Of a DNA stretch of 64,000 nt, positions 26,426-36,260 are shown piece after piece. A model generated the notes under the pieces. That model worked only from the letters and a program-made list of their open reading frames with translations, was not told where the DNA came from and did not search any database. The position numbers and the translations under genes are program-made. The stretch comes from Chryseolinea soli (GTDB taxonomy: Bacteria; Bacteroidota; Bacteroidia; Cytophagales; Cyclobacteriaceae): the NCBI RefSeq assembly GCF_003589925.1, contig NZ_CP032382.1, positions 2,170,001-2,234,000 on the forward strand. The letters are read 5' to 3'. The number at the start of each line of letters is the position of its first letter. Positions within the stretch are counted from its first letter, which is position 1.

Positions 26426-27565
26426 ATGCTTAACAGAAGAAGCCTTCGAATAAAAGTGATGCAGAGCCTGTTTGCACTGCAACAATGCAAAGAAGCCAAT
26501 TATGAATTGTGCCTCGAAAAAATAAACGAAGCCTTTTTGCCCGACCTCAATTCCATGGAGGTGCAGGACAAGCCGCTGCTGAACGCCCAAAAGAAAAAGG
26601 CGGCAAAACTGTTTGAATCCACGTTTGCCAAGCATGAGACCTCGGTGGACCATGAAGATGCCAAGATCAAGAAAGTGGTGAACGAATGCTTCGTTTTCTA
26701 CAGCAAACAAACCAAAAAAGACACCGATTTTTTCCGCAAGAACCTGGTGAGCGAAGTAGAGAAGATCTACGACCGCTACATCGAGGTGCTCAAGCTGGTG
26801 CCGGCCTTTGCCGAACTGGCTGCCGCCGATAAAAAAGTGAGCCACAAAAATTTTGTGAACAACGCCTGGATAAAGGGCCTGGTGGAAAGTGAAGCGCTGA
26901 ACAAAGACGCCCTGAAATTGGGCCGTCACTGGCAGGACAAGCCGGAGCGCGTGAAGGTGTGGTTCCGCGATGTGATCCGCCAGGAAAATGAATACCTGAA
27001 CTATCTCGACAAGAAAAGTCCCACGCTGGAAGACCAGAAAAAATTCATCAACCACCTCTACAAAAAAGTGATCCTGGGAAAGACCGTCATCAACGACTTT
27101 TTTGAGGAAGAGGTGTTGCGTTGGGCAGAGGACAAGGACATTGTGAAAGGCATGGTGGAGAAGACCATCAAGTCGTTCGATCCCGAGGCAAAGACGCCGC
27201 TGACCTTGCACACGTTGTCGATCAACTGGGACGACGACAAGGCATTTATTGAAAACCTGTACGACACCACCGCGTCGCTGGATGTGAAATACAAAGAGCT
27301 TATTGCCAACAACACGCGCAACTGGGAGGTGGACCGTTTGCCGCTGACCGACCGGGTGATCCTGGAGATGGCCATTGCCGAGTTGCTGATTTTCCCCAAC
27401 ATTCCGGTAAAAGTTTCTATGAACGAATACATCGAGCTGGCCAAGAACTACAGCACCCCCAACAGCCGCCAGTTCATCAACGGCATTCTCGACGTGATTG
27501 CCAAGGAATTGAAAGACGCCGGCACCCTGAAAAAGAGCGGTCGCGGGTTGATCGACAACAAATAA
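26426..27565 (+). CDS. nusB: transcription antitermination factor NusB (long Bacteroidota form)
   Basis: A 379-residue protein, more than twice the usual length of NusB (about 140-160). The N-terminus begins with the NusB-like LNRRSLRIKVMQSLFAL. The C-terminal part (about 270-370) contains the conserved NusB core with DRVILEMAIAELL, NEYIELAK and the final FINGILD. The middle is an insertion typical of the phylum. NusB with S10 binds boxA of rRNA leaders to prevent early termination. It starts a plus-strand run of core genes through coaE. Confidence 0.9.
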   Translation: MLNRRSLRIKVMQSLFALQQCKEANYELCLEKINEAFLPDLNSMEVQDKPLLNAQKKKAAKLFESTFAKHETSVDHEDAKIKKVVNECFVFYSKQTKKDTDFFRKNLVSEVEKIYDRYIEVLKLVPAFAELAAADKKVSHKNFVNNAWIKGLVESEALNKDALKLGRHWQDKPERVKVWFRDVIRQENEYLNYLDKKSPTLEDQKKFINHLYKKVILGKTVINDFFEEEVLRWAEDKDIVKGMVEKTIKSFDPEAKTPLTLHTLSINWDDDKAFIENLYDTTASLDVKYKELIANNTRNWEVDRLPLTDRVILEMAIAELLIFPNIPVKVSMNEYIELAKNYSTPNSRQFINGILDVIAKELKDAGTLKKSGRGLIDNK

Positions 27566-27679
27566 AAACGCCCTTTGCCGGGTTAATCACCGGAACGTCC
27601 CGGCAGGGCCGGAAGCGATTTGTTAAAAATTGTTAAAATTTTGAATTTGCGCAGAAACCCTAATTAATTTTAAACTTTT

Positions 27680-27988
27680 ATGAGCAAAAAGAGCGGAAAT
27701 ACATTGATGGCTTTTCTTTTCGGTGCGGCAGCGGGCGCGATTTTGGGCATACTGTACGCTCCCGACAAGGGAACAAATACCCGTGAAAAGTTGTCGTTCC
27801 AGTTAGACAAATACCGGAACATGCTCCAGGACCTGATCAACGATTTCGTGTCAGGTAAAGAAACACCGCTCACCAGCGAAGCCAAATCGCAGGGCCAGAA
27901 AGTGGTGGACGAAGCGAAGAACAAGGCCGAGCGCCTGTTGGAAGATGTGGACGACTTGTTGGAACAGATCCGCGGCAAAAAAGGTTAA
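27680..27988 (+). CDS. YtxH domain-containing protein
   Basis: A 102-residue protein whose N-terminus has one hydrophobic helix (FLFGAAAGAILGILYAPDKG), the hallmark of the YtxH family. A coiled-coil-like charged helix follows (about 30-98). YtxH proteins are small membrane-anchored proteins linked to stress in Bacillus; their biochemical role is unknown. It lies between nusB and a DUF1573 lipoprotein, all on the same strand. An imperfect hairpin without a T-run (27583-27607) separates it from nusB. Confidence 0.8.
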   Translation: MSKKSGNTLMAFLFGAAAGAILGILYAPDKGTNTREKLSFQLDKYRNMLQDLINDFVSGKETPLTSEAKSQGQKVVDEAKNKAERLLEDVDDLLEQIRGKKG

Positions 27989-28034
27989 CCCCGCTGAACG
28001 TTGAATTGAAAAACAGAAGAACCGATAAATTTAA

Positions 28035-28568
28035 ATGAACATGAAACAGTATTTGGTAAAGCCTTTCATTCTGCTGGCCTTTGTGGCCGTGATGACCAGC
28101 GCCTGCAAGGACAAGAACGCCGAGAAGCGGATCGCACAACTGGAAAGCCGCCTGGCTGAATTAGAAGGCAAGAAAACCGCCACACCGGGAGCACCCGCCC
28201 CCACCACGCCGGCCCCTGAGGCAAAACCCGAAGGCCCGCTGCCCAAGATGGAATTCCAGACCCAAGACCACGACTTCGGCACGATCAACGAAGGCGATGT
28301 AGTGGAATATACTTATGCCTTTAAAAACACCGGCGAAGCACCCCTCATCATCCAAGGTGCGCAAGGCTCCTGCGGATGCACGGTGCCCGATTGGACAAAA
28401 GAGTCCATCCCGGTTGGTGGAACGGGCTTTGTGAAAGCGAAATTCGACAGCAACGGAAAATCCAATATTCAGAACAAGACCGTGACGGTAACGGCCAACA
28501 CCTGGCCCAAACAAACGGTGCTGCGCTTCAAGGCGATGGTGACCCCCAAGGCGGGCCCTGCGAAGTAA
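28035..28568 (+). CDS. DUF1573 domain lipoprotein
   Basis: A 177-residue predicted lipoprotein with the lipobox TSAC at about residue 24. A short coiled segment (KNAEKRIAQLESRLAELEG) and a proline/alanine-rich linker follow. The C-terminal DUF1573 domain (about 78-175) has the typical DHDFGTINEGDVVEYTYAFKN start and the cysteine pair GSCGCT. DUF1573 is an Ig-like fold of unknown function, abundant in Bacteroidota. ATGs at 28035 and 28041 are both possible. Confidence 0.83.
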   Translation: MNMKQYLVKPFILLAFVAVMTSACKDKNAEKRIAQLESRLAELEGKKTATPGAPAPTTPAPEAKPEGPLPKMEFQTQDHDFGTINEGDVVEYTYAFKNTGEAPLIIQGAQGSCGCTVPDWTKESIPVGGTGFVKAKFDSNGKSNIQNKTVTVTANTWPKQTVLRFKAMVTPKAGPAK

Positions 28569-28590
28569 GCGCATCCGAGATCAACCAACG

Positions 28591-28628
28591 CATCCCAATC
28601 TGCCTGAGCAGGTTGGGATGTTTGTTTT
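28591..28628 (+). terminator. terminator after the DUF1573 gene
   Basis: CATCCCAA/TTGGGATG with a 14-base loop is followed by TTTGTTTT. Confidence 0.78.
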
Positions 28629-28636
28629 AATTGAGA

Positions 28637-28644
28637 TACCTTTG
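28637..28644 (+). promoter_or_regulatory. -7 promoter box for yajC
   Basis: TACCTTTG, a full match to TAnnTTTG, begins nine bases after the preceding terminator and ends 25 bases before the yajC ATG. No good -33 element. Confidence 0.4.
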
Positions 28645-28669
28645 AAGCCTTAAAAAAAATTTCAGACTT

Positions 28670-28978
28670 ATGTATTCCATCCTATTGCAAGCATCATCCG
28701 GATTTCAGGTACAACAATTGATCCCCATTGCCGGTATTATCCTGGTGTTTTATTTCTTCATGATCCGTCCGCAGCAAAAGAAAGCCAAAGACGGAAAGAA
28801 GTTCATCGACGAACTGAAGAAGGGCGACTATGTTGTAACTATTGGAGGCGCACACGGTTATATAGCCGAAATGGAAGGCGATACCTTTATCTTGGAAGTG
28901 GAGAAAGGCGGACGCATCCGCTTCAATAAGACCGCCATTTCAATGGAGGCTACCAAAGCCGCCAACACAAAAAAATAA
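28670..28978 (+). CDS. yajC: preprotein translocase subunit YajC
   Basis: A 102-residue protein with one N-terminal membrane helix (about 17-36) followed by the YajC signature FFMIRPQQKKAKD and a small cytoplasmic domain beginning DELKKGDYVVTIGG. YajC associates with SecDF and helps the Sec translocon. It opens a probable unit with the YbbR-like gene and coaE. Confidence 0.93.
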   Translation: MYSILLQASSGFQVQQLIPIAGIILVFYFFMIRPQQKKAKDGKKFIDELKKGDYVVTIGGAHGYIAEMEGDTFILEVEKGGRIRFNKTAISMEATKAANTKK

Positions 28979-29075
28979 TACCGGATTGAGGGGTTAAACC
29001 AAAACGGGACACGATCCCGGCGGTACGCAGTGACGCAACATGTGGACTGTGAAAAAGTAATTCGACCGATACGCG

Positions 29076-30020
29076 ATGAGTTTTTTCAAATCCATATTCA
29101 ACATACTTCGATTTAACCGGAAAAACTGGAACGCCATCGTGCTGTGCATTTTTGCCGCGATGGTGTTCTGGTTTTTTAATGCCCTCAACAAGAACTACAC
29201 CACCAATATTAATTTTCCGTTAGCCTTTGATTACGACCACGAAAACTTTGTCCCCGTGCGCCCGTTGCCCAAGTCGGTGCGCATCAACGTTTCGGGCATC
29301 GGTTGGAACCTGTTCCGCCGCAGTGCCGGGTTGAAAGTGCCCGCGCTCGTGATCTCCCTGGAGCGACCTGCCGACGTGAGAAAGATCGTGGGGAGCACTT
29401 TGCCGGCGTTGTTCTCCACACAGTTGGAAGAGTTTAAGATCAACTTCGTTATTAGCGACACCCTGCGCATCGCCATCGAACCCAAGGCCTCGCGCTGGAT
29501 CCATCTGCGCCTCGATTCGCCGAGCATCTTATTTCGCGATGGCTATGCCATCACAAGCCCCGTCTCGGTCGTGCCGGATTCGGTGTTTATCGAAGGGCCG
29601 CAAAAGCTCATCAACAGTTTGTCCAGCCAGTTGTATTTGAAGATACCCGATCGCAACATCGACGAGAACTTTCACGACGATGTGGAGGTTACATTCCTGA
29701 ACAACGAGTTGGTGAAGCGCGACCCCCCGACCGTGGCCGTGAGCTTCTCCGTCGATCGCATGGTGGAGCGCGACGACTCCATTTCACTGAAAGTGATCAA
29801 TCCGCCCAAGCGCGCATGGGCTTTCATCGAGCGAAAGAAAATTCCCTGCAAGGTGACGATCCCGCAAAGTGCGTTGGCTTCTTATCATCCTGACTCGGTA
29901 AAAGCGGTAGTTGATTTAGGGAACCTGGGCCGTGGAGAAAAGAAACTCTTCCCGGTGTTGACGGGTTTACCTCCCTATTCAAAAGTGCTTGCCGTGGACT
30001 CCATTTACGTAAAGTTTTAA
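29076..30020 (+). CDS. YbbR-like domain protein
   Basis: A 314-residue protein with one N-terminal membrane helix (about 18-36, ending in ALNKNY) and an extracytoplasmic part. The latter contains repeated beta-rich YbbR-type segments, including PKSVRINVSGIGWNL and PDSVFIEGPQKLIN. In Firmicutes YbbR (CdaR) regulates the diadenylate cyclase CdaA; no cyclase gene is nearby here, so that link is not supported in this window. Its stop codon is four bases before the coaE start, indicating translational coupling. Confidence 0.8.
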   Translation: MSFFKSIFNILRFNRKNWNAIVLCIFAAMVFWFFNALNKNYTTNINFPLAFDYDHENFVPVRPLPKSVRINVSGIGWNLFRRSAGLKVPALVISLERPADVRKIVGSTLPALFSTQLEEFKINFVISDTLRIAIEPKASRWIHLRLDSPSILFRDGYAITSPVSVVPDSVFIEGPQKLINSLSSQLYLKIPDRNIDENFHDDVEVTFLNNELVKRDPPTVAVSFSVDRMVERDDSISLKVINPPKRAWAFIERKKIPCKVTIPQSALASYHPDSVKAVVDLGNLGRGEKKLFPVLTGLPPYSKVLAVDSIYVKF

Positions 30021-30024
30021 CCTT

Positions 30025-30645
30025 TTGCATCAACCGCTACAAATTGGCATTACAGGGGGCATCGGCTCAGGCAAGAGCCTGGTAAGCAGAATTTTCCGGG
30101 CACTAAACGTACCCACGTATGATGCTGACAGCCACGCGAAAGAACTAATGACCACCGATGGAATACTCGTGCAACAGATCAAGAAAGAATTCGGAGAATT
30201 GTCGTTCCATGAGGATGGGAGCCTGAACCGTGGATACTTGAGCCGCACTGTGTTTAATGATGTAGAGAAGTTGGAAAGACTGAACCGTTTGGTGCATCCG
30301 CGGGTAGGCCAAAATTACAAACAATGGGTAGCGCGTAACCGGCACTATCCTTATGTCCTGAAAGAGGCCGCCCTGCTCTTTGAAGCAGGGTCTCATCAAT
30401 CACTAGACAAAGTTATCGTGGTTCACGCTCCGGAAGCCTTGAGAATAAAACGTGTGCTCGCCAGAGACCCGCAGCGCACAGAAGAACAAGTAAAAGCCAT
30501 CATCCGAAACCAAATGCCGGAGGAAGAAAAAATGAAACAGGCAGACCACATTGTCGTAAACGATGAAACAGCGTTGTTGATTCCGCAGGTTCTGGAGTTG
30601 CACCAACAGTTCATCGCCGTCGGCCTGACTCCTTCACGCGCCTGA
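30025..30645 (+). CDS. coaE: dephospho-CoA kinase
   Basis: A 206-residue P-loop kinase that phosphorylates dephospho-CoA in the last step of coenzyme A synthesis. The P-loop GGIGSGKS is at 11-18, followed by YDADSHAKEL and the family motifs HPRV and EAALLFEAG. The start is TTG, four bases after the YbbR stop; there is no ATG or GTG compatible with a full N-terminus before the P-loop. Confidence 0.93.
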   Translation: MHQPLQIGITGGIGSGKSLVSRIFRALNVPTYDADSHAKELMTTDGILVQQIKKEFGELSFHEDGSLNRGYLSRTVFNDVEKLERLNRLVHPRVGQNYKQWVARNRHYPYVLKEAALLFEAGSHQSLDKVIVVHAPEALRIKRVLARDPQRTEEQVKAIIRNQMPEEEKMKQADHIVVNDETALLIPQVLELHQQFIAVGLTPSRA

Positions 30646-30694
30646 ACCGGAATCCATCCTTCGTGTTAATCTAAATAGCTATCGAACTTATAAT

Positions 30695-31747
30695 ATGCGT
30701 TCATTTTTGAGAATCAGTGGAGTATTTTTTGCCGTAGTGGTACTGGCGTCGTGCGCAAAAAAGAAAGATTTCGCGACCGGTGGCAAGAAGCCGCAAGGGC
30801 CGTTGTCGGTGGATGGATTTGTGGTAAGCGCCCGTTCGATCAGCGAAAAAATTGAAGTGCCCGGCTCGTTATTGCCTTTCGAAGAAACACCTATTCGCGC
30901 GGAAGTGGGAGGGCGCATCGTGCAATTGAACATCAAAGAAGGTGGTCTCGTCCAGGGAGGAACGTTGTTGGTGAAATTGTTCGACAAAGACCTGCAAGCC
31001 AGCCTCCACAAGCTGGAAGTGCAATTGCAGATCAAGCAAAAGACCGAAGAACGCAGCAACGAGCTGTTGAAGATCAATGGCATCAGCCAACAAGACTATG
31101 ACCTCAGCGCACTCGATGTAGAAAACCTGAAAGCCGATATTGAGTCCACCCGCATCGCCATTTCCAAGACAGAGATCCGCGCGCCGTATACCGGCAGAGT
31201 TGGTTTACGCGGCATCAGTCTCGGTTCCTACATCGCGCCCACCGACATCATCACCACGTTGCGCCAGGTAGACAAACTGAAACTTGAATTTTCTATTCCT
31301 GAAAAATATGCCAAGGAGATTGTAGCCGGATACGTAGTCACCTTCATGGTCGACGGCGGCAAGGACTATCACCGAGCCACGGTGATGGCCACCGAAAACA
31401 GCGTAGACGCCAACACGCGTACACTCAAAGTGCGGGCCACCGTGAACGAGAACCACCGCGAGCTGGTGCCCGGCGTATTTGCCAAAGTGAATTTGCAATT
31501 GGGTAAAGACGACCAGGCATTGCTGGTGCCGACCCAGTCCATCATTCCCACGGCCCGCGACAAGCAAGTTATTTTACTCCGAAAAGACAGCGCCTCCTAT
31601 ACGGTGGTCGAAACCGGTATCCGCGACTCAGCCTTTGTTCAGATCGTGAAAGGGTTGAAAGTAGGCGATACCGTGATCACTACCGGGTTAATGGCCATCC
31701 GGCCGAATGCAAAGATTAAAGTCATGCGGGTTTCATCCCAGAAGTGA
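30695..31747 (+). CDS. RND efflux periplasmic adaptor (MFP) lipoprotein
   Basis: A 350-residue membrane fusion protein with a lipobox VLASC at about residue 20. It has the usual order: beta-barrel/lipoyl half with ETPIRAEVGGRIV, an alpha-hairpin (about 95-145), the second lipoyl half ending in APYTGRVGLRGISLG, and a C-terminal barrel with PGVFAKVNL. It bridges the inner-membrane pump and TolC. It is the first gene of a three-gene operon; the pump follows by 31 bp. No regulator is adjacent. Confidence 0.92.
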   Translation: MRSFLRISGVFFAVVVLASCAKKKDFATGGKKPQGPLSVDGFVVSARSISEKIEVPGSLLPFEETPIRAEVGGRIVQLNIKEGGLVQGGTLLVKLFDKDLQASLHKLEVQLQIKQKTEERSNELLKINGISQQDYDLSALDVENLKADIESTRIAISKTEIRAPYTGRVGLRGISLGSYIAPTDIITTLRQVDKLKLEFSIPEKYAKEIVAGYVVTFMVDGGKDYHRATVMATENSVDANTRTLKVRATVNENHRELVPGVFAKVNLQLGKDDQALLVPTQSIIPTARDKQVILLRKDSASYTVVETGIRDSAFVQIVKGLKVGDTVITTGLMAIRPNAKIKVMRVSSQK

Positions 31748-31778
31748 CAGGATCATTTTTTTCTAACGTCTTTAGGTT

Positions 31779-34700
31779 ATGAACATATCAGAAATAAGTT
31801 TAAAACGTCCCGTCCTGGCGTTTGTGATGAACATCATCATTGTGCTGTTTGGGATCATCGGTTTTAAATTTTTAGGGATCCGCGACTACCCGGCCATCGA
31901 CCCACCAAACGTGAACGTGCGCACGAGCTATTCGGGCGCCAACGCCGACATCATTGAGTCGCAGATCACCGAGCCGTTGGAAAAATCCATCAACGGCATC
32001 GCGGGCATCAAGAACATCACCTCGTCGTCCAGCCAGGGTACCAGCAACATTAACATTGAGTTCGAGTTGGGTGTGGATTTGGAAACGGCGACAAACGACG
32101 TGCGCGATAAAGTTTCACAATCGTCGCGCTCGCTTCCGCAAGATCTCACGACACCTCCCGTCGTATCGAAGGCCGACGCTAACTCCGACGCCATCATCTC
32201 CATGACGGTGCAGAGCAAAACACGCAACCCGCTGCAGTTGACCGAGTATGCCAACAACACCCTCGTTGAACGCTTGCAGACAATTCCCGGTGTGAGCAGT
32301 GTGCAGGTTTGGGGTGAAAAAAAATATGCCATGCGCATCTGGCTCGACCCGGCCAAATTAAGCGCCTACAGCCTGACGCCACTGGACGTGCAGGCCGCTT
32401 TGAACAAGGAAAACATCGAGCTTCCCTCCGGCAAGATCTCCGGCAACAACACCGAACTTACCGTGCGCACCTTTGGAAGGTTATATACGGAAGAAGATTT
32501 TGAAAATGTGATCATCAAGTCGGCGCCCAGCGGCGACATTCGCTTGAAGAATATCGGTGAAGCTGTGTTGGGCCCGGAAAGCGAAGAGTCGATTCTGCGT
32601 GAGAGCAATATCCCCATGGTCGGCCTCGCCATCGTGCCGCTGCCCGGCTCCAACTATGTAGAGATTGCCAGTGAGTTTTACAAACGCCTGGATCAGATCA
32701 AGAAAGAAGTTCCCGAAGACATAGAGCTGAGCATTGCCATGGACCAAACGGTGTTCATCCTGCGCTCTATTGAAGAAGTGGAGGAAACGCTCATCATCTC
32801 TTTCCTGCTGGTGGTGCTCATCATCTATTTGTTCTTCCGCGATTTTGTCATTGCCATTCGCCCGCTCATCGACATTCCGGTGTCGCTGGTGGCCACGTTC
32901 TTTATCATGTATCTGCTGGGCTTCTCCATCAATGTGCTCACCATGTTGGGCATCGTGCTGGCTACCGGTCTTGTGGTGGACGATGGTATTGTGGTGACGG
33001 AAAACATTTACAAGAAACTGGAGAGCGGCATGAATAAATACCAGGCCGCCCTGGAGGGATCGAAAGAAATCTTCTTTGCCGTTATCTCCACCTCCATCAC
33101 GCTGGCGGTCGTGTTCCTGCCGATCCTGTTCTTGCAGGGTTTTGTGGGACGCCTGTTTCGCGAATTTGGTATCGTGGTGGCCGGCGCTGTGCTGGTGTCC
33201 TGCTTTGTGTCGCTCACGCTGACGCCCGTGTTGAGTGTGAAGCTCACGCGCAGCCACCATGAGCACTCGTGGTTCTATCGCGTCACCGAACCATTCTTTG
33301 CCGGCATGGAAAATGGCTATAGCCGGATGCTGGCGGCGTTCATGCGCGTGCGCTGGGTGGCCTTCGTGATCATCCTGGCGTGTATTGGCTCGTTCCTCAT
33401 CATTGGCATGAACCTGCAATCGGAACTCGCACCCATGGAAGACCGCAACCAATTCCGCTTGCAGCTTTCGGCAGTGGAAGGCACTTCCTATGACTACATG
33501 GACACGTATGTGCAGGACATGACAAAGTTTATCATGGACTCCGTTCCGGAATACAGAACCGCCCTTTCCGTGACCGCCCCGGGCTTCTCGGGCGCAGGTT
33601 CGGTGAATAGCGGATTTGTTCGCATAACCTTGTCCGATCCCCAAGACCGCACGCGATCACAACAGCAGATCGTAGACTACGTCGGCAAAAATTTGTCGCG
33701 TTTCCCCGAAGGCCGCGCTTTCGCGATACAGGAACAAACCATCTCCGTGAACCGGAGAGGAGGGCTCCCCGTGCAATTCGTGATCCAAAACAACAACTTC
33801 GACAAATTGCAAAAAGCATTGCCCAAGTTCCTGGACGCTGCCAACAGCAACCCGGTGTTCCAGGGCGTGGACATCGATTTGAAATTCAATAAACCAGAAT
33901 TAAAAGTTGAGATCAACCGTCTGAAGGCTGCACAACTCGGCGTGAGCGTTCAGGACATAGCCCAAACGTTGCAGCTGGCCTATAGCAACCTGCGCTTTGG
34001 CTACTTCACGAAAGATGGAAAACAATACCAGGTGATGGGCCAGGTGTCGCGGTTGGACCGCGATGACCCGGACGATCTTAAGAACCTGTATGTCCGCACC
34101 TCGTCCGGTCAGCTCGTTTCGATCGACAACCTGGTGAACGTAGAAGAATCCACCACGCCACCTTCGCTGTATCACTTCAACCGCTATAAATCCGCCACGA
34201 TCTCGGCCGGTCTGGCGCCTGGAAAAACCATCGGCGACGGCATCAAGGTGATGAATGAGATCAAGGGGCAGGTGTTGGACGACACCTTCACCACGTCGCT
34301 GGCGGGCACATCGCGCGACTATGCCGAAAGCTCGAGCAACACGATGTTTGCGTTTTTGCTGGCCCTGGTGTTGATCTATTTGATCCTCGCCGCGCAGTTT
34401 GAGAGCTTTGTCGATCCGTTTACGATCCTGTTCACGGTGCCGCTTGCGCTTGCCGGGGCGTTCATTGCGCTGTATGCCTTTGGACAAACCTTGAATATTT
34501 TCTCACAGATCGGTATGATCATGCTCATCGGTTTGGTAACGAAAAACGGTATCCTCATCGTGGAGTTTGCAAATCAAAAGCGTGAAGAAGGCATGTCGCG
34601 TTTGGATGCCGTGCTGGAAGCATCGCGTTTGCGTCTGCGCCCGATCCTGATGACCAGCTTGGCCATGGCACTGGGCTCGCTGCCGTTGGCATTGTCGCTT

Positions 34701-34895
34701 GGAGCAGCCTCTACGAGCCGCCGGCCGTTGGGGATCGTGATTGTTGGTGGGGTTATGTTTGCGCTGATCCTCACCTTGTTTGTGATCCCCGCCATGTATT
34801 CGTATTTGTCGCGTAAGAAAAAGCATGTTGACTTTGGTAAAGAATTTAAAAACGAAGAAGTCCCTAAAAAAGCGGAATTGGTTTATGAAGCGTAG
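31779..34895 (+). CDS. RND efflux pump permease (AcrB/HAE1 family)
   Basis: A 1038-residue RND transporter with twelve membrane helices and two large periplasmic loops. The proton-relay pair is present in TM4 (GLVVDDGIVVTEN), and the TM10 lysine in GLVTKNGILIVEFANQ. Other family motifs are RDYPAIDPPNVNV near the N-terminus and DIPVSLVATF. Length and motifs place it with multidrug (HAE1) pumps rather than heavy-metal pumps. The stop codon overlaps the TolC gene by 11 bp, so the pump and channel are translationally coupled. Substrates unknown. Confidence 0.94.
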   Translation: MNISEISLKRPVLAFVMNIIIVLFGIIGFKFLGIRDYPAIDPPNVNVRTSYSGANADIIESQITEPLEKSINGIAGIKNITSSSSQGTSNINIEFELGVDLETATNDVRDKVSQSSRSLPQDLTTPPVVSKADANSDAIISMTVQSKTRNPLQLTEYANNTLVERLQTIPGVSSVQVWGEKKYAMRIWLDPAKLSAYSLTPLDVQAALNKENIELPSGKISGNNTELTVRTFGRLYTEEDFENVIIKSAPSGDIRLKNIGEAVLGPESEESILRESNIPMVGLAIVPLPGSNYVEIASEFYKRLDQIKKEVPEDIELSIAMDQTVFILRSIEEVEETLIISFLLVVLIIYLFFRDFVIAIRPLIDIPVSLVATFFIMYLLGFSINVLTMLGIVLATGLVVDDGIVVTENIYKKLESGMNKYQAALEGSKEIFFAVISTSITLAVVFLPILFLQGFVGRLFREFGIVVAGAVLVSCFVSLTLTPVLSVKLTRSHHEHSWFYRVTEPFFAGMENGYSRMLAAFMRVRWVAFVIILACIGSFLIIGMNLQSELAPMEDRNQFRLQLSAVEGTSYDYMDTYVQDMTKFIMDSVPEYRTALSVTAPGFSGAGSVNSGFVRITLSDPQDRTRSQQQIVDYVGKNLSRFPEGRAFAIQEQTISVNRRGGLPVQFVIQNNNFDKLQKALPKFLDAANSNPVFQGVDIDLKFNKPELKVEINRLKAAQLGVSVQDIAQTLQLAYSNLRFGYFTKDGKQYQVMGQVSRLDRDDPDDLKNLYVRTSSGQLVSIDNLVNVEESTTPPSLYHFNRYKSATISAGLAPGKTIGDGIKVMNEIKGQVLDDTFTTSLAGTSRDYAESSSNTMFAFLLALVLIYLILAAQFESFVDPFTILFTVPLALAGAFIALYAFGQTLNIFSQIGMIMLIGLVTKNGILIVEFANQKREEGMSRLDAVLEASRLRLRPILMTSLAMALGSLPLALSLGAASTSRRPLGIVIVGGVMFALILTLFVIPAMYSYLSRKKKHVDFGKEFKNEEVPKKAELVYEA

Positions 34896-36222
34896 TGTAT
34901 TAACAGCGGTCTGCTGTGCTATTATTTTTTCGGGAACCGTTGTCGCGCAGGAAAACACCGCTACGCAGGTAAAAATAGAATTGGATCAGGTCGTGGCGTT
35001 GGCGCTGGAGCAAAACTATGATGTGAAGCTCTACAAGAGCTATCAGGAGCAGGCCGCCACCGACGACAAATATTCGGTTGGCGTACTTTTGCCGGTCATC
35101 AACGCCACCGGTAGCCGCATTTGGAACTCAACGGACCAGCGGCAGGTTTTGGCCAATGATAGTGTGACGCAGCGTAAAGGCGTTAGATCCAATAGTCTGA
35201 ACGGTACCCTTCAACTGACGTGGACCTTGTTCGACGGCGCCAAAATGTTTGCCACACGCGCCAGACTTTCAGAAATTGAACAGCAGGGTGAGCTGAATGT
35301 GAAGGGGCAAATGGTGAATACCATCGCGCAGGTGGTGAACAACTACTACAACGTGGTGCGCCAGGAACAGCAGTTGAGGGCCATCGTGCTGCAGATGTCG
35401 GTAAGCGAGGAGCGGGTGAAACTGGCCGATCGGCGGTTACAGGTGGGTACCGGCGCCAAACCTGAATTGTTGCAAGCCAAAGTGGACCTCAATGCTCAAC
35501 GTACGGCTGTGTTGCAGCAACAAACTATCATTCAACAACTGAAAGACCAGTTGAACGGCTTGGTGAACATGCAGCTGCCTGCCGTTTACAATGTGGCAGA
35601 CACCATCATCATTGACCTCGATTTGAAGGAGGAAGAGATCGCCACAAATATCGAGAACACTAACTTCAGCTTGTTGTCATACAAAAAGAGTATCGATGTG
35701 GCTGCTTTCGCGTTGCGCGAACGTCACGGGGAACGCTACCCGGTGATTAACTTTACGTCGGCCTACACCTACTCGCATTCGATCAACTCGTTAGTTATCA
35801 ATAATTTTACACCATTGGACAACCGGAACAATGGATTCAACTATGGTCTCACCCTAAACATGCCTATCCTGAATGGATTCAACAACCGGCGCAATATCCA
35901 GCAGGCCCGGATCCTCGTCGAGCGTCAGACGATTTTGTATAATCAACAAAAGAACCTGGTCGATGTGGGGGTGAAGAATGCGTTCGTCAACTACGACAAC
36001 GCCAAGAAGGTGCTGCTGATCGAAGAAGAGAACATTTTGGTAGCCCGGGAAAACTTATTCATTTCATTGGAAAGTTTTAAACGCGGCGTGGCCACCTTCA
36101 TCGAATTGCGCACGGCCCAACAAAGCCTGGCCGATGCCTACAACCGTTTGATCAACGCCCGTTACCTGGCCAAGATCGCCGAAACGGAATTGCTGCGCCT
36201 CAACAGCGGCTTGTTGAAATAA
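34885..36222 (+). CDS. TolC family outer-membrane efflux protein
   Basis: A 445-residue outer-membrane efflux channel with a signal peptide ending in VVAQ. Long amphipathic helices in two repeats, with GVLLPVINATG and PVINFTSAYTY at equivalent positions, are typical of the TolC/OEP fold. The ATG at 34885 lies inside the end of the pump gene; the longer frame from 34825 would add 20 basic residues before the signal peptide. It completes the tripartite system with the two genes upstream. Confidence 0.9.
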   Translation: MKRSVLTAVCCAIIFSGTVVAQENTATQVKIELDQVVALALEQNYDVKLYKSYQEQAATDDKYSVGVLLPVINATGSRIWNSTDQRQVLANDSVTQRKGVRSNSLNGTLQLTWTLFDGAKMFATRARLSEIEQQGELNVKGQMVNTIAQVVNNYYNVVRQEQQLRAIVLQMSVSEERVKLADRRLQVGTGAKPELLQAKVDLNAQRTAVLQQQTIIQQLKDQLNGLVNMQLPAVYNVADTIIIDLDLKEEEIATNIENTNFSLLSYKKSIDVAAFALRERHGERYPVINFTSAYTYSHSINSLVINNFTPLDNRNNGFNYGLTLNMPILNGFNNRRNIQQARILVERQTILYNQQKNLVDVGVKNAFVNYDNAKKVLLIEEENILVARENLFISLESFKRGVATFIELRTAQQSLADAYNRLINARYLAKIAETELLRLNSGLLK

Positions 36223-36260
36223 TAGAGCTTGAAAGCAAAACGTTGACGAGGGCGGAGGGC

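Noticed and set aside
32481..33644. A 387-residue minus-strand frame inside the RND pump.
   Set aside because: Histidine- and arginine-rich shadow of the membrane pump with no family resemblance.
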